DNA of 64,000 nucleotides from Pollutimonas sp035515055 (GTDB lineage: Bacteria > Pseudomonadota > Gammaproteobacteria > Burkholderiales > Burkholderiaceae_B): the NCBI GenBank assembly GCA_035515055.1, contig DATJBV010000045.1:1-64000 (forward strand). The letters run 5' to 3'. Below, one piece after another: positions 25,976 through 34,700 of this stretch. The notes beneath the pieces were generated by a model that ran no database searches, had not been told where the DNA came from, and saw only the letters and a list, made by a program, of their open reading frames with translations. Each line of letters starts with the position of its first letter. The first letter of the stretch is position 1. A program made the translations under genes and the position numbers.

Positions 25976-26761
25976 ATGTATGTAGATTCCCATTGCCATC
26001 TTGATTTTCCCGAGCTGGCGCAAGACTTGCCGAATATCCTGGATAAGATGGCCCAGAACCGGGTAAGCCATGCGTTGGTCGTCAGCGTCAGCATGCCCAA
26101 CTGGCCGGGCCTGATGGAGCTTGTCGCGCCGCATCCCAACTTGTACGCCTCTGTGGGCGTCCATCCAGACTACGAAGACACGCCCGAACCTTCCGTCGAT
26201 GATTTGCTGCGTCTTTCGGCGTCGCCCAAGGTAGTCGCTATCGGTGAGACGGGCTTGGACTATTTCCGGTCATCGGAACCCCGGGAGTGGCAACGCGAAC
26301 GTTTTCGCGTCCACATTCGGGCAAGCCGCAAAAGCGGTCTGCCCTTGATCATCCATACGCGGGCCGCCAGCGCCGATACCCTGCGCATCATGAAAGAAGA
26401 GGGTGCTGATCAGATTGGCGGGGTCATGCATTGCTTTACCGAGTCGTGGGAAGTCGCACAGGCGGCCATGGACTTGAACTTCTATATTTCGCTTTCGGGT
26501 ATTGTCACGTTCAAAAAAGCAGAAGACCTCCACGCGCTTGCCAAACAACTGCCGCTGGATCGTTTGCTGATAGAAACCGACTCACCATACTTGGCACCCG
26601 TCCCCTACCGGGGCAAGCTCAATGACCCCTCGAAAGTTATCCATGTAGCTGAAAAAATCGCGGAATTGCGCGGCATACCGGTCAATGAGGTGGCACACCA
26701 TTCGACGGAGAATTTCTTTCGCTTATTCAATAAGATAGATCATAAATCTAATGTAATTTAG
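25976..26761 (+). CDS. TatD/YcfH-family metal-dependent DNase
   Basis: A 261-residue TIM-barrel metallohydrolase of the TatD family. Metal-binding motifs run in order: VDSHCHLDFPE near the start, AIGETGLDYFR near 85, IIHTRAA near 125, MHCFTES near 150 and LIETDSPYLAPVPYRGK near 200. The family acts on DNA ends (3'-5' exonuclease) and on D-aminoacyl-tRNA in some reports. Position after holB matches YcfH-type members. Cytoplasmic, no signal peptide. Confidence 0.93.
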   Translation: MYVDSHCHLDFPELAQDLPNILDKMAQNRVSHALVVSVSMPNWPGLMELVAPHPNLYASVGVHPDYEDTPEPSVDDLLRLSASPKVVAIGETGLDYFRSSEPREWQRERFRVHIRASRKSGLPLIIHTRAASADTLRIMKEEGADQIGGVMHCFTESWEVAQAAMDLNFYISLSGIVTFKKAEDLHALAKQLPLDRLLIETDSPYLAPVPYRGKLNDPSKVIHVAEKIAELRGIPVNEVAHHSTENFFRLFNKIDHKSNVI

Positions 26762-26847
26762 CAATATAATGCCTTGGCCGTCACCCGGTGCGCCAGAGTT
26801 AAAGTGGTTTATTATATTGTCACCGTAACCTATTGAGAACATTGATC

Positions 26848-27672
26848 ATGACTTCCACATTGCAGCTTAATTTCGGTAGGGTGCTGGCCGGATGCCTGTT
26901 GGTGTTTTCGGGTGCATTATCCTACGCCGCCAACCCGTCAGACTGGTGGATACACATTGCGAACGACCGCGCGGAGCCGGTGAAGTCCTTGCTCGTCCGC
27001 GGGGCCGACCCGAACGAACTCAGTCCAAAAGGCCAACCTGCCTTAATGCAAGCCATACGAGACGAAGCCTGGGATGTATACGACGTCCTGGTAACCCATC
27101 CCAAGACCGCGCTCAACGCGATCAATATCAACCGCGAAACCCCCCTTATGTACCTGGCGGTGCTGGGACAGACAAAGCGGGCTCAAGATTTGATCAAGCG
27201 CGGCGCCCAGGTCAACCGGCTGGGATGGACACCCCTGCAGTATGCCGCGTCCACCGGGCAGATCGAAACCGCAAAGATGTTGCTTGCGCACCAAGCGATC
27301 GTGAACGCCCCAGGCCCTGATGGCACGACAGCATTGATGATGGCGGCGCATTCAGGCAGCGTGGGCATGGTCCAGCTTCTGCTGGATCATGGCGCCGATG
27401 TCACCACGCGGAATCTGCAAAAACTCGATGCCGCGGACTGGGCGCGCGAAAAGAAACACACCGCACTTGCCGCTCAGCTTGATGCGCTCATCCAGAAGAC
27501 CTTGAAGGAGCGCGCAACCGGCGGCGCAGCAACTCGCGCGACCCTGACCCCCGATAACGGGAAAGCGAAGCAGCAAGCGCCCCGGCAAACCAACAACGAT
27601 GCCGCCCCGGAAAAACCTTCCACGTCGAAGTATTTCGACCTTGAGCGATTCAACGATAAGCCCCAGCCCTGA
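26848..27672 (+). CDS. Exported ankyrin-repeat protein
   Basis: About 274 residues from the ATG at 26848 (an in-frame TTG lies 15 bases upstream). A signal peptide occupies about residues 1-29 and ends in SYAA. At least four ankyrin repeats cover about 35-195, with clear helices in GQPALMQAIRDEAWDVYDVL, RETPLMYLAVLGQTKRAQDL, GWTPLQYAASTGQIETAKML and TTALMMAAHSGSVGMVQLLL. A low-complexity tail rich in K, Q, T and P (about 220-255) follows. Probably periplasmic and protein-binding; the partner is unknown. A TATAAT hexamer lies at 26765-26770, upstream. Confidence 0.85.
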   Translation: MTSTLQLNFGRVLAGCLLVFSGALSYAANPSDWWIHIANDRAEPVKSLLVRGADPNELSPKGQPALMQAIRDEAWDVYDVLVTHPKTALNAININRETPLMYLAVLGQTKRAQDLIKRGAQVNRLGWTPLQYAASTGQIETAKMLLAHQAIVNAPGPDGTTALMMAAHSGSVGMVQLLLDHGADVTTRNLQKLDAADWAREKKHTALAAQLDALIQKTLKERATGGAATRATLTPDNGKAKQQAPRQTNNDAAPEKPSTSKYFDLERFNDKPQP

Positions 27673-27689
27673 CACAACGATGCATGGGC

Positions 27690-27719
27690 GCGCGCGGCTG
27701 CCTAGCGGCGGCCGCGCGC
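27690..27719. terminator. Long GC-rich stem between convergent genes
   Basis: A 13-base-pair stem (27690-27702 with 27707-27719, one G-T pair) encloses a 4-base TAGC loop. It lies between the converging ankyrin and DUF3298 genes. It has almost pure GC arms and no T tract on either side. Position suggests a two-way terminator or an RNA end protector. Confidence 0.5.
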
Positions 27720-27732
27720 AAAGCGCTATTGA

Positions 27733-28539
27733 CTAACCGGCGGCCGGCAAATAAACCGGGCGCAGGATGCCGACTAGCGCCTGGTAGGGGATGAGCAATT
27801 CGGGCTGGCCCGAGGAATACGGCGCAATCTGATACGAGTCGTACTTCACGACCAAGCCCTGGTCCGTAAACGCAAAGTTGTGGCTTGCCTGGAAGGGCCA
27901 CATGCGGCCGTATCCGACGGGATCGCGGACGGCGTCGGGGTTTCGTTGCAGCCACTGCCCATGCTGTTTTTTGAGTGCGGCGACATAGCCCGATTCCTGC
28001 CCCGGCTGTATCACATCGGCCAGCGCCAGCACCTTGCCGGTAGTGTTGTCCCAGTTCAAGAATTGCGTGGCGGAAATACCGTGGGCCGCCCCTGTGAAGT
28101 ATTGCCATGTGTTCAGCTCAACCACCGTCAGGTGTTTGTTGCGATATCGTGTCTTGGCCGATAAAAGCACAGAGTCCCGCGCGGCGGCGGTCTTGAAGAA
28201 ATGATCCTTGAATTCCGCGATTGTGGCGTAAGGCGGCGGCGCGCCGTTGCCCACGCCTGTCATCATGGACAGGGCATAGTCGGTTAATTCAGTCAGGCGG
28301 GTGTTGCCTGGAAATACCAGGGAGTCGACCTCCAGGGTGGGGCAGTCTCCTTCGCAACCAGGTTTCACATGCTTCCACTTCACTGCCTGGGTGAACAAGC
28401 CCTCTTTGCTGGTTTGCTGCTCGGTTTCGGCGGGAATAAGCGAGATATTGTCGGATGGCCCGCTGGCGCAGGCCACAAGCACGCCTGTGCCGACAGTGAT
28501 GAACCCCAGGCGCAGGGTGAGCTTGGTAAACCGAATCAT
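27733..28539 (-). CDS. DUF3298/RsiV-like lipoprotein
   Basis: A 268-residue predicted lipoprotein. I start at the ATG at 28539 (MIRFTKLTLRLGFITVG), because the signal peptide with lipobox LVAC begins there; the open frame reaches further upstream into the GST gene. The C-terminal half fits the DUF3298 pattern seen in RsiV-type proteins (HLTVVELNTWQYFTGAAHG, then FTDQGLVVKYDSYQIAPYSSGQPELLIPY). That domain may bind peptides or cell-wall ligands. No sigma factor gene is near, so an anti-sigma role is not supported. The start is 5 bases after the GST stop. Confidence 0.8.
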   Translation of the reverse strand: MIRFTKLTLRLGFITVGTGVLVACASGPSDNISLIPAETEQQTSKEGLFTQAVKWKHVKPGCEGDCPTLEVDSLVFPGNTRLTELTDYALSMMTGVGNGAPPPYATIAEFKDHFFKTAAARDSVLLSAKTRYRNKHLTVVELNTWQYFTGAAHGISATQFLNWDNTTGKVLALADVIQPGQESGYVAALKKQHGQWLQRNPDAVRDPVGYGRMWPFQASHNFAFTDQGLVVKYDSYQIAPYSSGQPELLIPYQALVGILRPVYLPAAG

Positions 28540-28544
28540 CGTGA

Positions 28545-29243
28545 TTACTCCGCGGCCTTGGGCGGTAGACCGAAGAGCACCCGGCGCGATTCTTCGTCGT
28601 GGACGGAAGGCGTGGTGTTGACCTGATCGGCCTTGGCGTATGCGCGCACGGTGGCGGGGCGCTCCTGGATAGCCTCGAACCACCGCTTCAGATGGGGAAA
28701 ATGATCCAATCGTTGACCTTGACGCTCGTGAGGGACGATCCATGGGTAGCACGCCATATCGGCAATCGAATAGTCGCCGGCCACGTAGGGACGGTCGGAC
28801 AGTCTGCGGTCGAGCACGTCGTATAGGCGTGCGGTTTCGCGCACATAACGGTCAATGGCATAGGGAATTTTTTCCTCGGCGTATTGACTGAAATGATGAT
28901 TTTGCCCTGCCATGGGGCCCAGGCCGCCCATTTGCCAGAACAGCCACTGCAATACTTCGGTGCGTCCGCGTAAGTCGGCAGGTATGAACTGTCCAGTTTT
29001 TTCAGCCAGATACAGCAGGATCGCACCTGATTCAAACAAGGCGATGGGTTCCCCTCCGTCGGCGGGCGCATGATCGACGATGGCGGGTATCCGATTATTC
29101 GGCGCTATTTTCAAGAAGTCGGCGCCGAACTGCTCGCCTTTGCTGATATTGACCGGCAATACTTGGTAAGGCAAGCCTGTCTCTTCGAGGAGCAGTGTGA
29201 TCTTGTGCCCGTTCGGCGTTGTCCAGTAATACAAATCGATCAT
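28545..29243 (-). CDS. Glutathione S-transferase (YfcG/YghU-like)
   Basis: A 232-residue two-domain glutathione S-transferase starting at the ATG at 29243 (MIDLYYWTTPNGHKITLLLEE); the longer frame upstream overlaps the neighbouring gene. The thioredoxin-like domain (1-80) has the YYWTTPNGHK active-site stretch typical of nu-class members, which reduce disulfides. The helical domain has GQNHHFSQYA and YVAGDYSIADMACYPWI, the N-capping box. It lies 8 bases after the glutathione peroxidase, so both probably serve thiol or peroxide defence together. Confidence 0.9.
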   Translation of the reverse strand: MIDLYYWTTPNGHKITLLLEETGLPYQVLPVNISKGEQFGADFLKIAPNNRIPAIVDHAPADGGEPIALFESGAILLYLAEKTGQFIPADLRGRTEVLQWLFWQMGGLGPMAGQNHHFSQYAEEKIPYAIDRYVRETARLYDVLDRRLSDRPYVAGDYSIADMACYPWIVPHERQGQRLDHFPHLKRWFEAIQERPATVRAYAKADQVNTTPSVHDEESRRVLFGLPPKAAE

Positions 29244-29251
29244 AGAAATCC

Positions 29252-29770
29252 TTATGGTTTGTTGAGAGCGCGGGCCGTCCGGGGCATTTCCGCCAGGGCG
29301 CGTTCGATATCGCGGCGCAGGGCGTCGGGTTTGGTCATGGAACCGTAGCGGCGCAGCACTTGGCCATTGCTGCCAACCAGGAATTTGGTGAAGTTCCATT
29401 TGATCTTTCGGCTACCCAGTACGCCGGCTTTCTGGCTTTTCAACCACTTATACAACGGGTGCGCCGTCGGCCCGTTGACGTCGATTTTTTCGAACATGGG
29501 GAAGCCGACGTTGTACTTGCCAATACAGAAATTGGCAATTTGCTCGGCATCGCCGGGTTCCTGATGACCGAATTGGTTGCAGGGGAACCCTAAAACAGTG
29601 AAGCCACGTTCGCCATAATCCGTGTATAGCGTCTGGAGTCCTTGGTACTGGGGCGTGAAGCTGCACGCCGAGGCGACGTTCACCACCAGAAGTACCTGGC
29701 CCGCGTAGCTCGCCAGGGAAATAGTGTCCCCTTGCAGCGACTGAGCCGAAAAAGAATATACCGATGTCAT
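29252..29770 (-). CDS. Glutathione peroxidase family peroxidase
   Basis: A 172-residue thiol peroxidase of the glutathione peroxidase family, starting at the ATG at 29770 (MTSVYSFSAQSLQG). The peroxidatic cysteine is in NVASACSFTPQYQGLQ near residue 35, where many members have K-C-G instead of A-C-S. The second cysteine is in LGFPCNQFGHQEPG, and the WNFTKFLV motif completes the catalytic tetrad with Gln. It uses cysteine, not selenocysteine. Being a BtuE-like bacterial type, it probably takes electrons from thioredoxin or glutathione. No signal peptide. Confidence 0.92.
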   Translation of the reverse strand: MTSVYSFSAQSLQGDTISLASYAGQVLLVVNVASACSFTPQYQGLQTLYTDYGERGFTVLGFPCNQFGHQEPGDAEQIANFCIGKYNVGFPMFEKIDVNGPTAHPLYKWLKSQKAGVLGSRKIKWNFTKFLVGSNGQVLRRYGSMTKPDALRRDIERALAEMPRTARALNKP

Positions 29771-29836
29771 GGACCCACATCCTTTCTGGCTGGCGTTTTG
29801 CATACTTTACCACTCGAAGCCAAAATCGATGCAAGG

Positions 29837-29875
29837 CTGGCAATTTTTCTACATATGGAGTATAAAATATCCATA
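29837..29875. promoter_or_regulatory. Promoter and candidate operator of the Xre/RES pair
   Basis: A -10-like TATAAA at 29861-29866 with CTGGCA (29837-29842) 18 bases upstream as -35. The inverted repeat TATGGA (29854-29859) / TCCATA (29870-29875), with a 10-base spacer, straddles the -10. Toxin-antitoxin operons are normally repressed by the antitoxin at such a site; that this dyad is the site is inferred. Confidence 0.5.
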
Positions 29876-29888
29876 AACGGAGAAAGCC

Positions 29889-30326
29889 ATGAGCCTCGCC
29901 TACGCATATCCCTCAAGCCGGTTCGAACCGGCGCCTGTCACCGACCTTGCCGACAAGGCGGCACGCGAACGGCTGTCCAAGTCGGCATTGCAAGGCTTCT
30001 TCAAATTGGCACAGGCCTGGAAACTGCGCGATGAAGACGCCTGTATTTTGCTCGGCGGCCTGTCCAGCAGCGCACTCTACGAATGGAAGAAAAAACCGGC
30101 CCGTCTGCTCGAAGTCGATCGCATCACGCGTATTTCGTATTTGCTCGGCATTTATAAGGCCTTGCACATCCTATATGGCGACTCGCTCGCCGACGAGTGG
30201 GTGCGCCTGCCTAACCGGAATATTATTTTTGGCGGCCGGACGCCATTGGGATACATGCAGCAAGGGGGCTTGCTTGCCATGCAAACCGTCAGGCAACTGC
30301 TCGACGCCCGCCGCGGCGGAATGTAG
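29889..30326 (+). CDS. Xre/MbcA/ParS-type antitoxin
   Basis: A 145-residue antitoxin. The Xre-like N-terminal helix-turn-helix (about 30-75, ACILLGGLSSSALYEWKKKP) is followed by the DUF2384 toxin-binding domain (LGIYKALHILYGDSLADEWV, then GRTPLGYMQQGGLLAMQTV). The gene ends 4 bases before the toxin start, with antitoxin first, as usual. It should neutralise the RES toxin by covering its active site and repress the operon. Preceded by GGAGAAAG as ribosome binding site. Confidence 0.9.
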   Translation: MSLAYAYPSSRFEPAPVTDLADKAARERLSKSALQGFFKLAQAWKLRDEDACILLGGLSSSALYEWKKKPARLLEVDRITRISYLLGIYKALHILYGDSLADEWVRLPNRNIIFGGRTPLGYMQQGGLLAMQTVRQLLDARRGGM

Positions 30327-30330
30327 GGCA

Positions 30331-31023
30331 GTGCGCGTTCCACCATTGTCCCTGGTCCGGCAATTGGACACCTGGCGCCTGCTGCCTTCGCGCTTCGCCG
30401 ACCGCGAAGACTCGGTACTTGCCAACCTGGCGCAAAGTCCCGCTCACCTGAAAGACCTGTTTGAGCTCGACAATGCCACCAATCGCCGGCTGGCGGCGGA
30501 GCGGGGCGCCATGACAGGCATAGGAATAGACGAGTTGGTATTCGGCGTGCCGAACTTCCGCATGATCAATGCGGCGTACACTTACCCTCGCCCGGAGGGC
30601 AGCCGCTTCAACACCGGGCAGCGCGGTGCCTGGTATTGCGCCTTCGACGCCGACACGGCCCTTGCCGAGATCATCTTCCACAAGACCGTCGAATATGCCG
30701 AAATCGATCGTTTTTACGACACCGTGACTTACCAGGCATTGCTGGCCGATTTCAGCGCACAGTTTCACGATCTTCGCACCGCGCCGGGCTTCGACCCCTG
30801 CCTGGATCCCGGTAGCTACGTCGCATCGCAAAAGCTGGCCACCCAGTTACTCGATCAAGGTTCCTTGGGCATCGTGTACCCCAGCGTAAGACGGCCTGGC
30901 GGCGTCAACCTGGCATGCTTCCGGCCCGCGCTGGTAGGTAACGTCCGACGAGGCGCGAGCTATACGCTCGCATGGACTGGATCACCAACTCCCGCCGTCA
31001 ACCGGGACGACCATACACCTTAG
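30331..31023 (+). CDS. RES-family NAD+ phosphorylase-type toxin
   Basis: A RES-domain toxin of about 230 residues. The open frame begins far upstream inside the antitoxin gene, so I choose the GTG at 30331 (VRVPPLSLVRQLD), 4 bases after the antitoxin stop with an AGGG ribosome binding site. Conserved residues of the family are visible: Arg in GSRFNTGQRGAWYCAFD, Glu in ALAEIIFHKT and Ser in GIVYPSVRRPGGVNLACF. Known members degrade NAD+ by phosphorolysis or hydrolysis and stop growth. The 3' end overlaps the convergent PRC-barrel gene by 4 bases. Confidence 0.9.
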   Translation: MRVPPLSLVRQLDTWRLLPSRFADREDSVLANLAQSPAHLKDLFELDNATNRRLAAERGAMTGIGIDELVFGVPNFRMINAAYTYPRPEGSRFNTGQRGAWYCAFDADTALAEIIFHKTVEYAEIDRFYDTVTYQALLADFSAQFHDLRTAPGFDPCLDPGSYVASQKLATQLLDQGSLGIVYPSVRRPGGVNLACFRPALVGNVRRGASYTLAWTGSPTPAVNRDDHTP

Positions 31024-31799
31024 TCCCAATAACCTTGCTTGCCATAAAATTCGTGCAAACGCGTCTCGTAGTCACGATCCAGCGGCATGTTCTCGTCGTA
31101 TTCAGGGCTATTCTTGATGCGCTCGCGCGTCAACCGGGTCTGGACAGTGGAATCCAGCCAATCAATACGCTCGATCCAGCGGGTGGCCAGCAGAACCTTT
31201 TTCCCGCCCGGCCACCAATTGCGCGTATCGACTAAAAGGTAGCGGACCGCCCAATCCTCGTCGTCGAAGACGAAATCGGCAACATGGCCGATCTCTTCGT
31301 CGGTGCCTAGAATGTGGTAGCCGATGACATTGTCGCTGCTGCGCAAATGGGTGTCTTCCGGATTGTCGGACGCGCGCTGGAGCAAATCTTCTGGACGCTC
31401 GTTCACCGGGGGAACGGTGCCTGCTTCGGGCAACGGAAATTCCGGATACCCCCCCACACCCCATAGGTAAGGACCCGTCCAGTAGTTGCCGTAACCATAG
31501 TAGGCGGAGTATTCACCCTCAAGTTGACGCGAAATAGGCTGATGCGTATCGATTTCCGGGCTGTTTTTTACTTGCTCACGCGTGAGCGAAACGTCTATGG
31601 TCTGGTCGGCATCATCCACTCGTTTTATTGAATAAGGCGAAATCAGCACCCGGCGGCTGGCCAGCCATGACCCCGTCTCGACGACAAGATAGCGAATCGC
31701 CCATTTTTCGTCGTCGAAATACACCTCTTTTACGCTGCCAAGATCGTCGTCTGTTGCCCTTATGGCATACCCGTTAAGGCTTTCTGTTAAGCGTAGCAT
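31020..31799 (-). CDS. Duplicated PRC-barrel protein
   Basis: A 259-residue cytoplasmic protein made of two PRC-barrel domains (about 1-85 and 140-225). Each domain is followed by a nearly identical tail: LTREQVKNSPEIDTHQPISR in the first half and LTRERIKNSPEYDENMPLDR in the second, showing internal duplication. The barrels share DDxWAIRYLxVxT. The start at 31799 has a GGGAGGA ribosome binding site. PRC barrels occur in photosynthetic reaction centre H subunits and RimM; the role of free-standing double versions is unknown. It is divergent from copA and may share its promoter region. Confidence 0.87.
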   Translation of the reverse strand: MLRLTESLNGYAIRATDDDLGSVKEVYFDDEKWAIRYLVVETGSWLASRRVLISPYSIKRVDDADQTIDVSLTREQVKNSPEIDTHQPISRQLEGEYSAYYGYGNYWTGPYLWGVGGYPEFPLPEAGTVPPVNERPEDLLQRASDNPEDTHLRSSDNVIGYHILGTDEEIGHVADFVFDDEDWAVRYLLVDTRNWWPGGKKVLLATRWIERIDWLDSTVQTRLTRERIKNSPEYDENMPLDRDYETRLHEFYGKQGYWD

Positions 31800-31873
31800 C
31801 TCTATCCTCCCAGTTGATCCACCGTGAGGCAGGGAAGCAAGTAGAGTGCCCAGTCGCGGAGGCGCGATGCAGC

Positions 31874-31904
31874 TTGACCTTGACATGATGTTAAGCTTTA
31901 CTCT
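31874..31904 (+). promoter_or_regulatory. CueR-type copA promoter
   Basis: A MerR-family promoter: -35 TTGACC (31874-31879), the long 19-base spacer typical of such promoters, and a -10 TACTCT (31899-31904). In the spacer lies the dyad ACCTTGACAT / ATGTTAAGCT around one central base (31877-31897), with 8 of 10 positions pairing. It closely resembles the E. coli copA promoter bound by CueR. It faces copA, and cueR lies just downstream of copA, so copper-induced activation is expected. Confidence 0.75.
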
Positions 31905-31958
31905 ATCGACATAGGCTGATAACGGCATGTTGCCGCTGCCTTGTAACCGGACATCGCA

Positions 31959-34235
31959 ATGCATACAGCAACACCAACGGCCGCTCCTGGGTCCGCGCTT
32001 ACCGCTAGTCTTTCTATCGAGGGAATGTCTTGCGCATCCTGCGTCGGCCGCGTGGAGCGCGCGCTGAAAGGCTTGCCCGGTGTGACCAGCGCAATCGTCA
32101 ACCTGGCCACGGAACGGGCAGACCTGGTCTTGTTGGAGTCAACCGACCCCGCATTGGCGGTACAAGCCGTCAAGGCGGCTGGCTACGAAGCAACATTGAT
32201 CGATGCAGGCCGCGCGCCCGGGGTCGACACGGCGCAACGCCACGATGCTGAAACCGCCGTCCTGAAGCGCGACCTGTGTATTGCCGCAATTTTTGCACTG
32301 CCCGTATTCCTGCTGGAAATGGGAGCGCATTTAATCCCCGCGCTTCACCACGTTATTCAGGATACGATCGGCACCCAGGCTAATTGGTATTTCCAGTTTA
32401 TATTGACGACGTTGGCGCTGGCCGGGCCGGGGCGCCGTTTCTTTACTATCGGGTTTCCCGCATTGACGCGCGGAGCGCCCGACATGAATGCGTTGGTCGC
32501 CATGGGATCGGGGGCCGCGTATGCGTATTCCGTGGTTGCCACCTTTGTACCGCGCGTTCTGCCCCCGGGTACCGTCAACGTCTATTACGAAGCCGCGGCC
32601 GTCATCGTGACCTTGATATTGCTGGGCCGCTACCTAGAGGCTCGCGCAAAGGGACGCACATCCGAAGCCATTCAACGCCTGATACGCTTGCAGGCTAAAA
32701 CGGCAAGGGTATTGCGTAATGGCATCTTCGCCGAAACGGCAATTGACGACGTGCGCGTCGGAGACCTGCTGCAGGCCCGTCCAGGCGAGCGCATTCCGGT
32801 CGATGGGCAGGTGGAAGAGGGCGCAAGCTTCGTCGACGAATCCATGATCAGCGGCGAACCCATACCGGTGGAGAAGAAGCCCGGAAGCCGCCTTACAGGC
32901 GGCACATTGAACCAGCAAGGCGCGCTGACGTTTCGGGCAACCAGCGTGGGCGCGAATACGGTCCTGTCGCAAATCATCCGCATGGTCGAGCAGGCCCAGG
33001 CTTCGAAGCTGCCCATCCAGGCCATGGTGGACCGCATCACCATGTGGTTCGTGCCCGCTGTCATGGCCGCGGCCGCCGTCACATTCCTCGTCTGGTTCAT
33101 GACCGGACCTGAGCCTGCCTTGACCTTCGCCCTGGTAAACGCCGTCTCTGTGCTTATCATTGCGTGCCCATGCGCCATGGGTTTGGCGACACCCACATCC
33201 ATCATGGTAGGGACCGGACGGGCAGCGCAAATGGGGGTTTTGTTTCGCAAGGGCGAAGCCCTCCAACTACTGAAAGATGCAACCGTGGTCGCCGTGGATA
33301 AGACAGGCACGCTCACCGAGGGCAGGCCGCGGCTCACCGACCTGATACTGGCCGAAGGCTTCGACAGGGCAACCGTTCTGCGTCTTGTCGCCGCTGTCGA
33401 GGCAAAATCCGAACACCCAATTGCGCGCGCCATCGTGGATGCCGCCACTGCCGAAGGGCTTGGGCTGCCGGTGCCCTCCACATTCCAGTCCGTAACAGGC
33501 TATGGCGTCCAGGCCACTGTCGACGATGTGCCGATCGAGATCGGCGCCGATCGCTACATGAACAAGCTGGGACTGGATGTCTCGGTATTCAGCATCGATG
33601 CCGTGCGATTGGGCGACGAAGGAAAGACGCCGCTATATGTCTCCATACAAGGCCGCCTGGCGGCAATAATCGCCGTATCCGACCCCATCAAGGCGACCAC
33701 AGCGCCCGCTATTCGCGCCTTGCATGCGCTTGGCCTGAAAGTCGCCATGATCACAGGCGACAACAAGAGAACAGGGGAGGCCATAGCCAGGCAGTTGGGC
33801 ATCGACGAGGTCATTGCCGAAGTCCTGCCCGATGGCAAGGTCGACGCGGTCAAGCGGCTCAAGAAGCAATACGGGGTATTGGCCTACGTCGGCGACGGCA
33901 TCAACGATGCGCCCGCCTTGGCCCAAGCGGATGTCGGAATGGCCATCGGCACCGGCACCGATATCGCGATCGAGGCGGCCGACGTCGTGCTTATGTCCGG
34001 GGACCTGGGCGGAATTCCGAAGGCGATCGCGTTATCGAAGGCGACCATTGCCAACATTCGGCAGAACCTTTTTTGGGCGTTCGCCTATAACGTGGCCTTG
34101 GTGCCCGTTGCGGCTGGAGCTTTATATCCCTTGAACGGCACATTGCTGTCGCCCGTGTTCGCGGCAGGGGCGATGGCATTTTCCAGTGTGTTTGTATTAG
34201 CAAATTCCTTGCGTTTACGGCGCTTTACAGCATGA
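31959..34235 (+). CDS. copA: Cu(I)-exporting P1B-type ATPase CopA
   Basis: A 758-residue copper pump that exports Cu(I) from the cytoplasm. One heavy-metal-associated domain (about 14-80) has the metal site GMSCASC. Membrane helices follow, then the actuator loop with SGEPIPVEKK. The transport-site motif CPCAMGLATP is near residue 405, the phosphorylation site VDKTGTLTEG near 448, the nucleotide site with SEHPIARAI near 485, and GDGINDAPALAQADVG near 645. CPC plus downstream cueR indicates Cu(I) (or Ag(I)) specificity. It may also feed copper to periplasmic cuproenzymes such as NosZ and azurin, which is inference. Confidence 0.95.
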   Translation: MHTATPTAAPGSALTASLSIEGMSCASCVGRVERALKGLPGVTSAIVNLATERADLVLLESTDPALAVQAVKAAGYEATLIDAGRAPGVDTAQRHDAETAVLKRDLCIAAIFALPVFLLEMGAHLIPALHHVIQDTIGTQANWYFQFILTTLALAGPGRRFFTIGFPALTRGAPDMNALVAMGSGAAYAYSVVATFVPRVLPPGTVNVYYEAAAVIVTLILLGRYLEARAKGRTSEAIQRLIRLQAKTARVLRNGIFAETAIDDVRVGDLLQARPGERIPVDGQVEEGASFVDESMISGEPIPVEKKPGSRLTGGTLNQQGALTFRATSVGANTVLSQIIRMVEQAQASKLPIQAMVDRITMWFVPAVMAAAAVTFLVWFMTGPEPALTFALVNAVSVLIIACPCAMGLATPTSIMVGTGRAAQMGVLFRKGEALQLLKDATVVAVDKTGTLTEGRPRLTDLILAEGFDRATVLRLVAAVEAKSEHPIARAIVDAATAEGLGLPVPSTFQSVTGYGVQATVDDVPIEIGADRYMNKLGLDVSVFSIDAVRLGDEGKTPLYVSIQGRLAAIIAVSDPIKATTAPAIRALHALGLKVAMITGDNKRTGEAIARQLGIDEVIAEVLPDGKVDAVKRLKKQYGVLAYVGDGINDAPALAQADVGMAIGTGTDIAIEAADVVLMSGDLGGIPKAIALSKATIANIRQNLFWAFAYNVALVPVAAGALYPLNGTLLSPVFAAGAMAFSSVFVLANSLRLRRFTA

Positions 34236-34249
34236 TTGCGAGGTAGTAC

Positions 34250-34657
34250 ATGAACATAGGTCAAGCGGCTCGGTCGTCAGGAATCACGCCGAAGATGATA
34301 AGGTATTACGAGACCATCGGCCTTATTCGTCCAGCCCAGCGCACCGAGTCCGGCTACCGTCAATACTCGGCCACCGATGTGCAAATCATGCATTTCATCA
34401 AGCGGTCGCGCGACCTTGGCTTTTCGCTGGAACGCATCAAAACGCTGATAGGCCTGTGGCATGACACCACCCGCAAAAGCAGCGATGTAAAGAAGCTGGC
34501 GAGCCAGCATATTGCGGAGCTGAACGAGGACATCGAAAAATTGCAATCAATACGCGATCAACTGGTGCATCTTTCCAACTGCTGTCATGGCGACAATCGG
34601 CCGGATTGCCCGATACTGGCCGATTTGGCGCGGCACGACCCCCCAAGCAGGCGCTAG
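34250..34657 (+). CDS. cueR: Copper-responsive MerR regulator CueR
   Basis: A 135-residue MerR-family activator. The winged helix-turn-helix is at the start (MNIGQAARSSGITPKMIRYY). A long dimerisation helix follows (about 80-108). The metal loop contains Cys112 and Cys120 with spacing C-x7-C, exactly the CueR Cu(I)/Ag(I)/Au(I) site; an extra Cys111 precedes it. It starts 14 bases after copA and should activate the promoter upstream of copA. Confidence 0.94.
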   Translation: MNIGQAARSSGITPKMIRYYETIGLIRPAQRTESGYRQYSATDVQIMHFIKRSRDLGFSLERIKTLIGLWHDTTRKSSDVKKLASQHIAELNEDIEKLQSIRDQLVHLSNCCHGDNRPDCPILADLARHDPPSRR

Positions 34658-34700
34658 AATAAGCAGCAACAATCGCATGAAGTCCTTGGTTGGGGGCCGT

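Noticed and set aside
27733..28752. Anti-sigma factor reading of the DUF3298 lipoprotein
   Set aside because: No ECF sigma gene is adjacent, and the protein has a lipoprotein signal rather than a cytoplasmic anti-sigma domain plus membrane helix.
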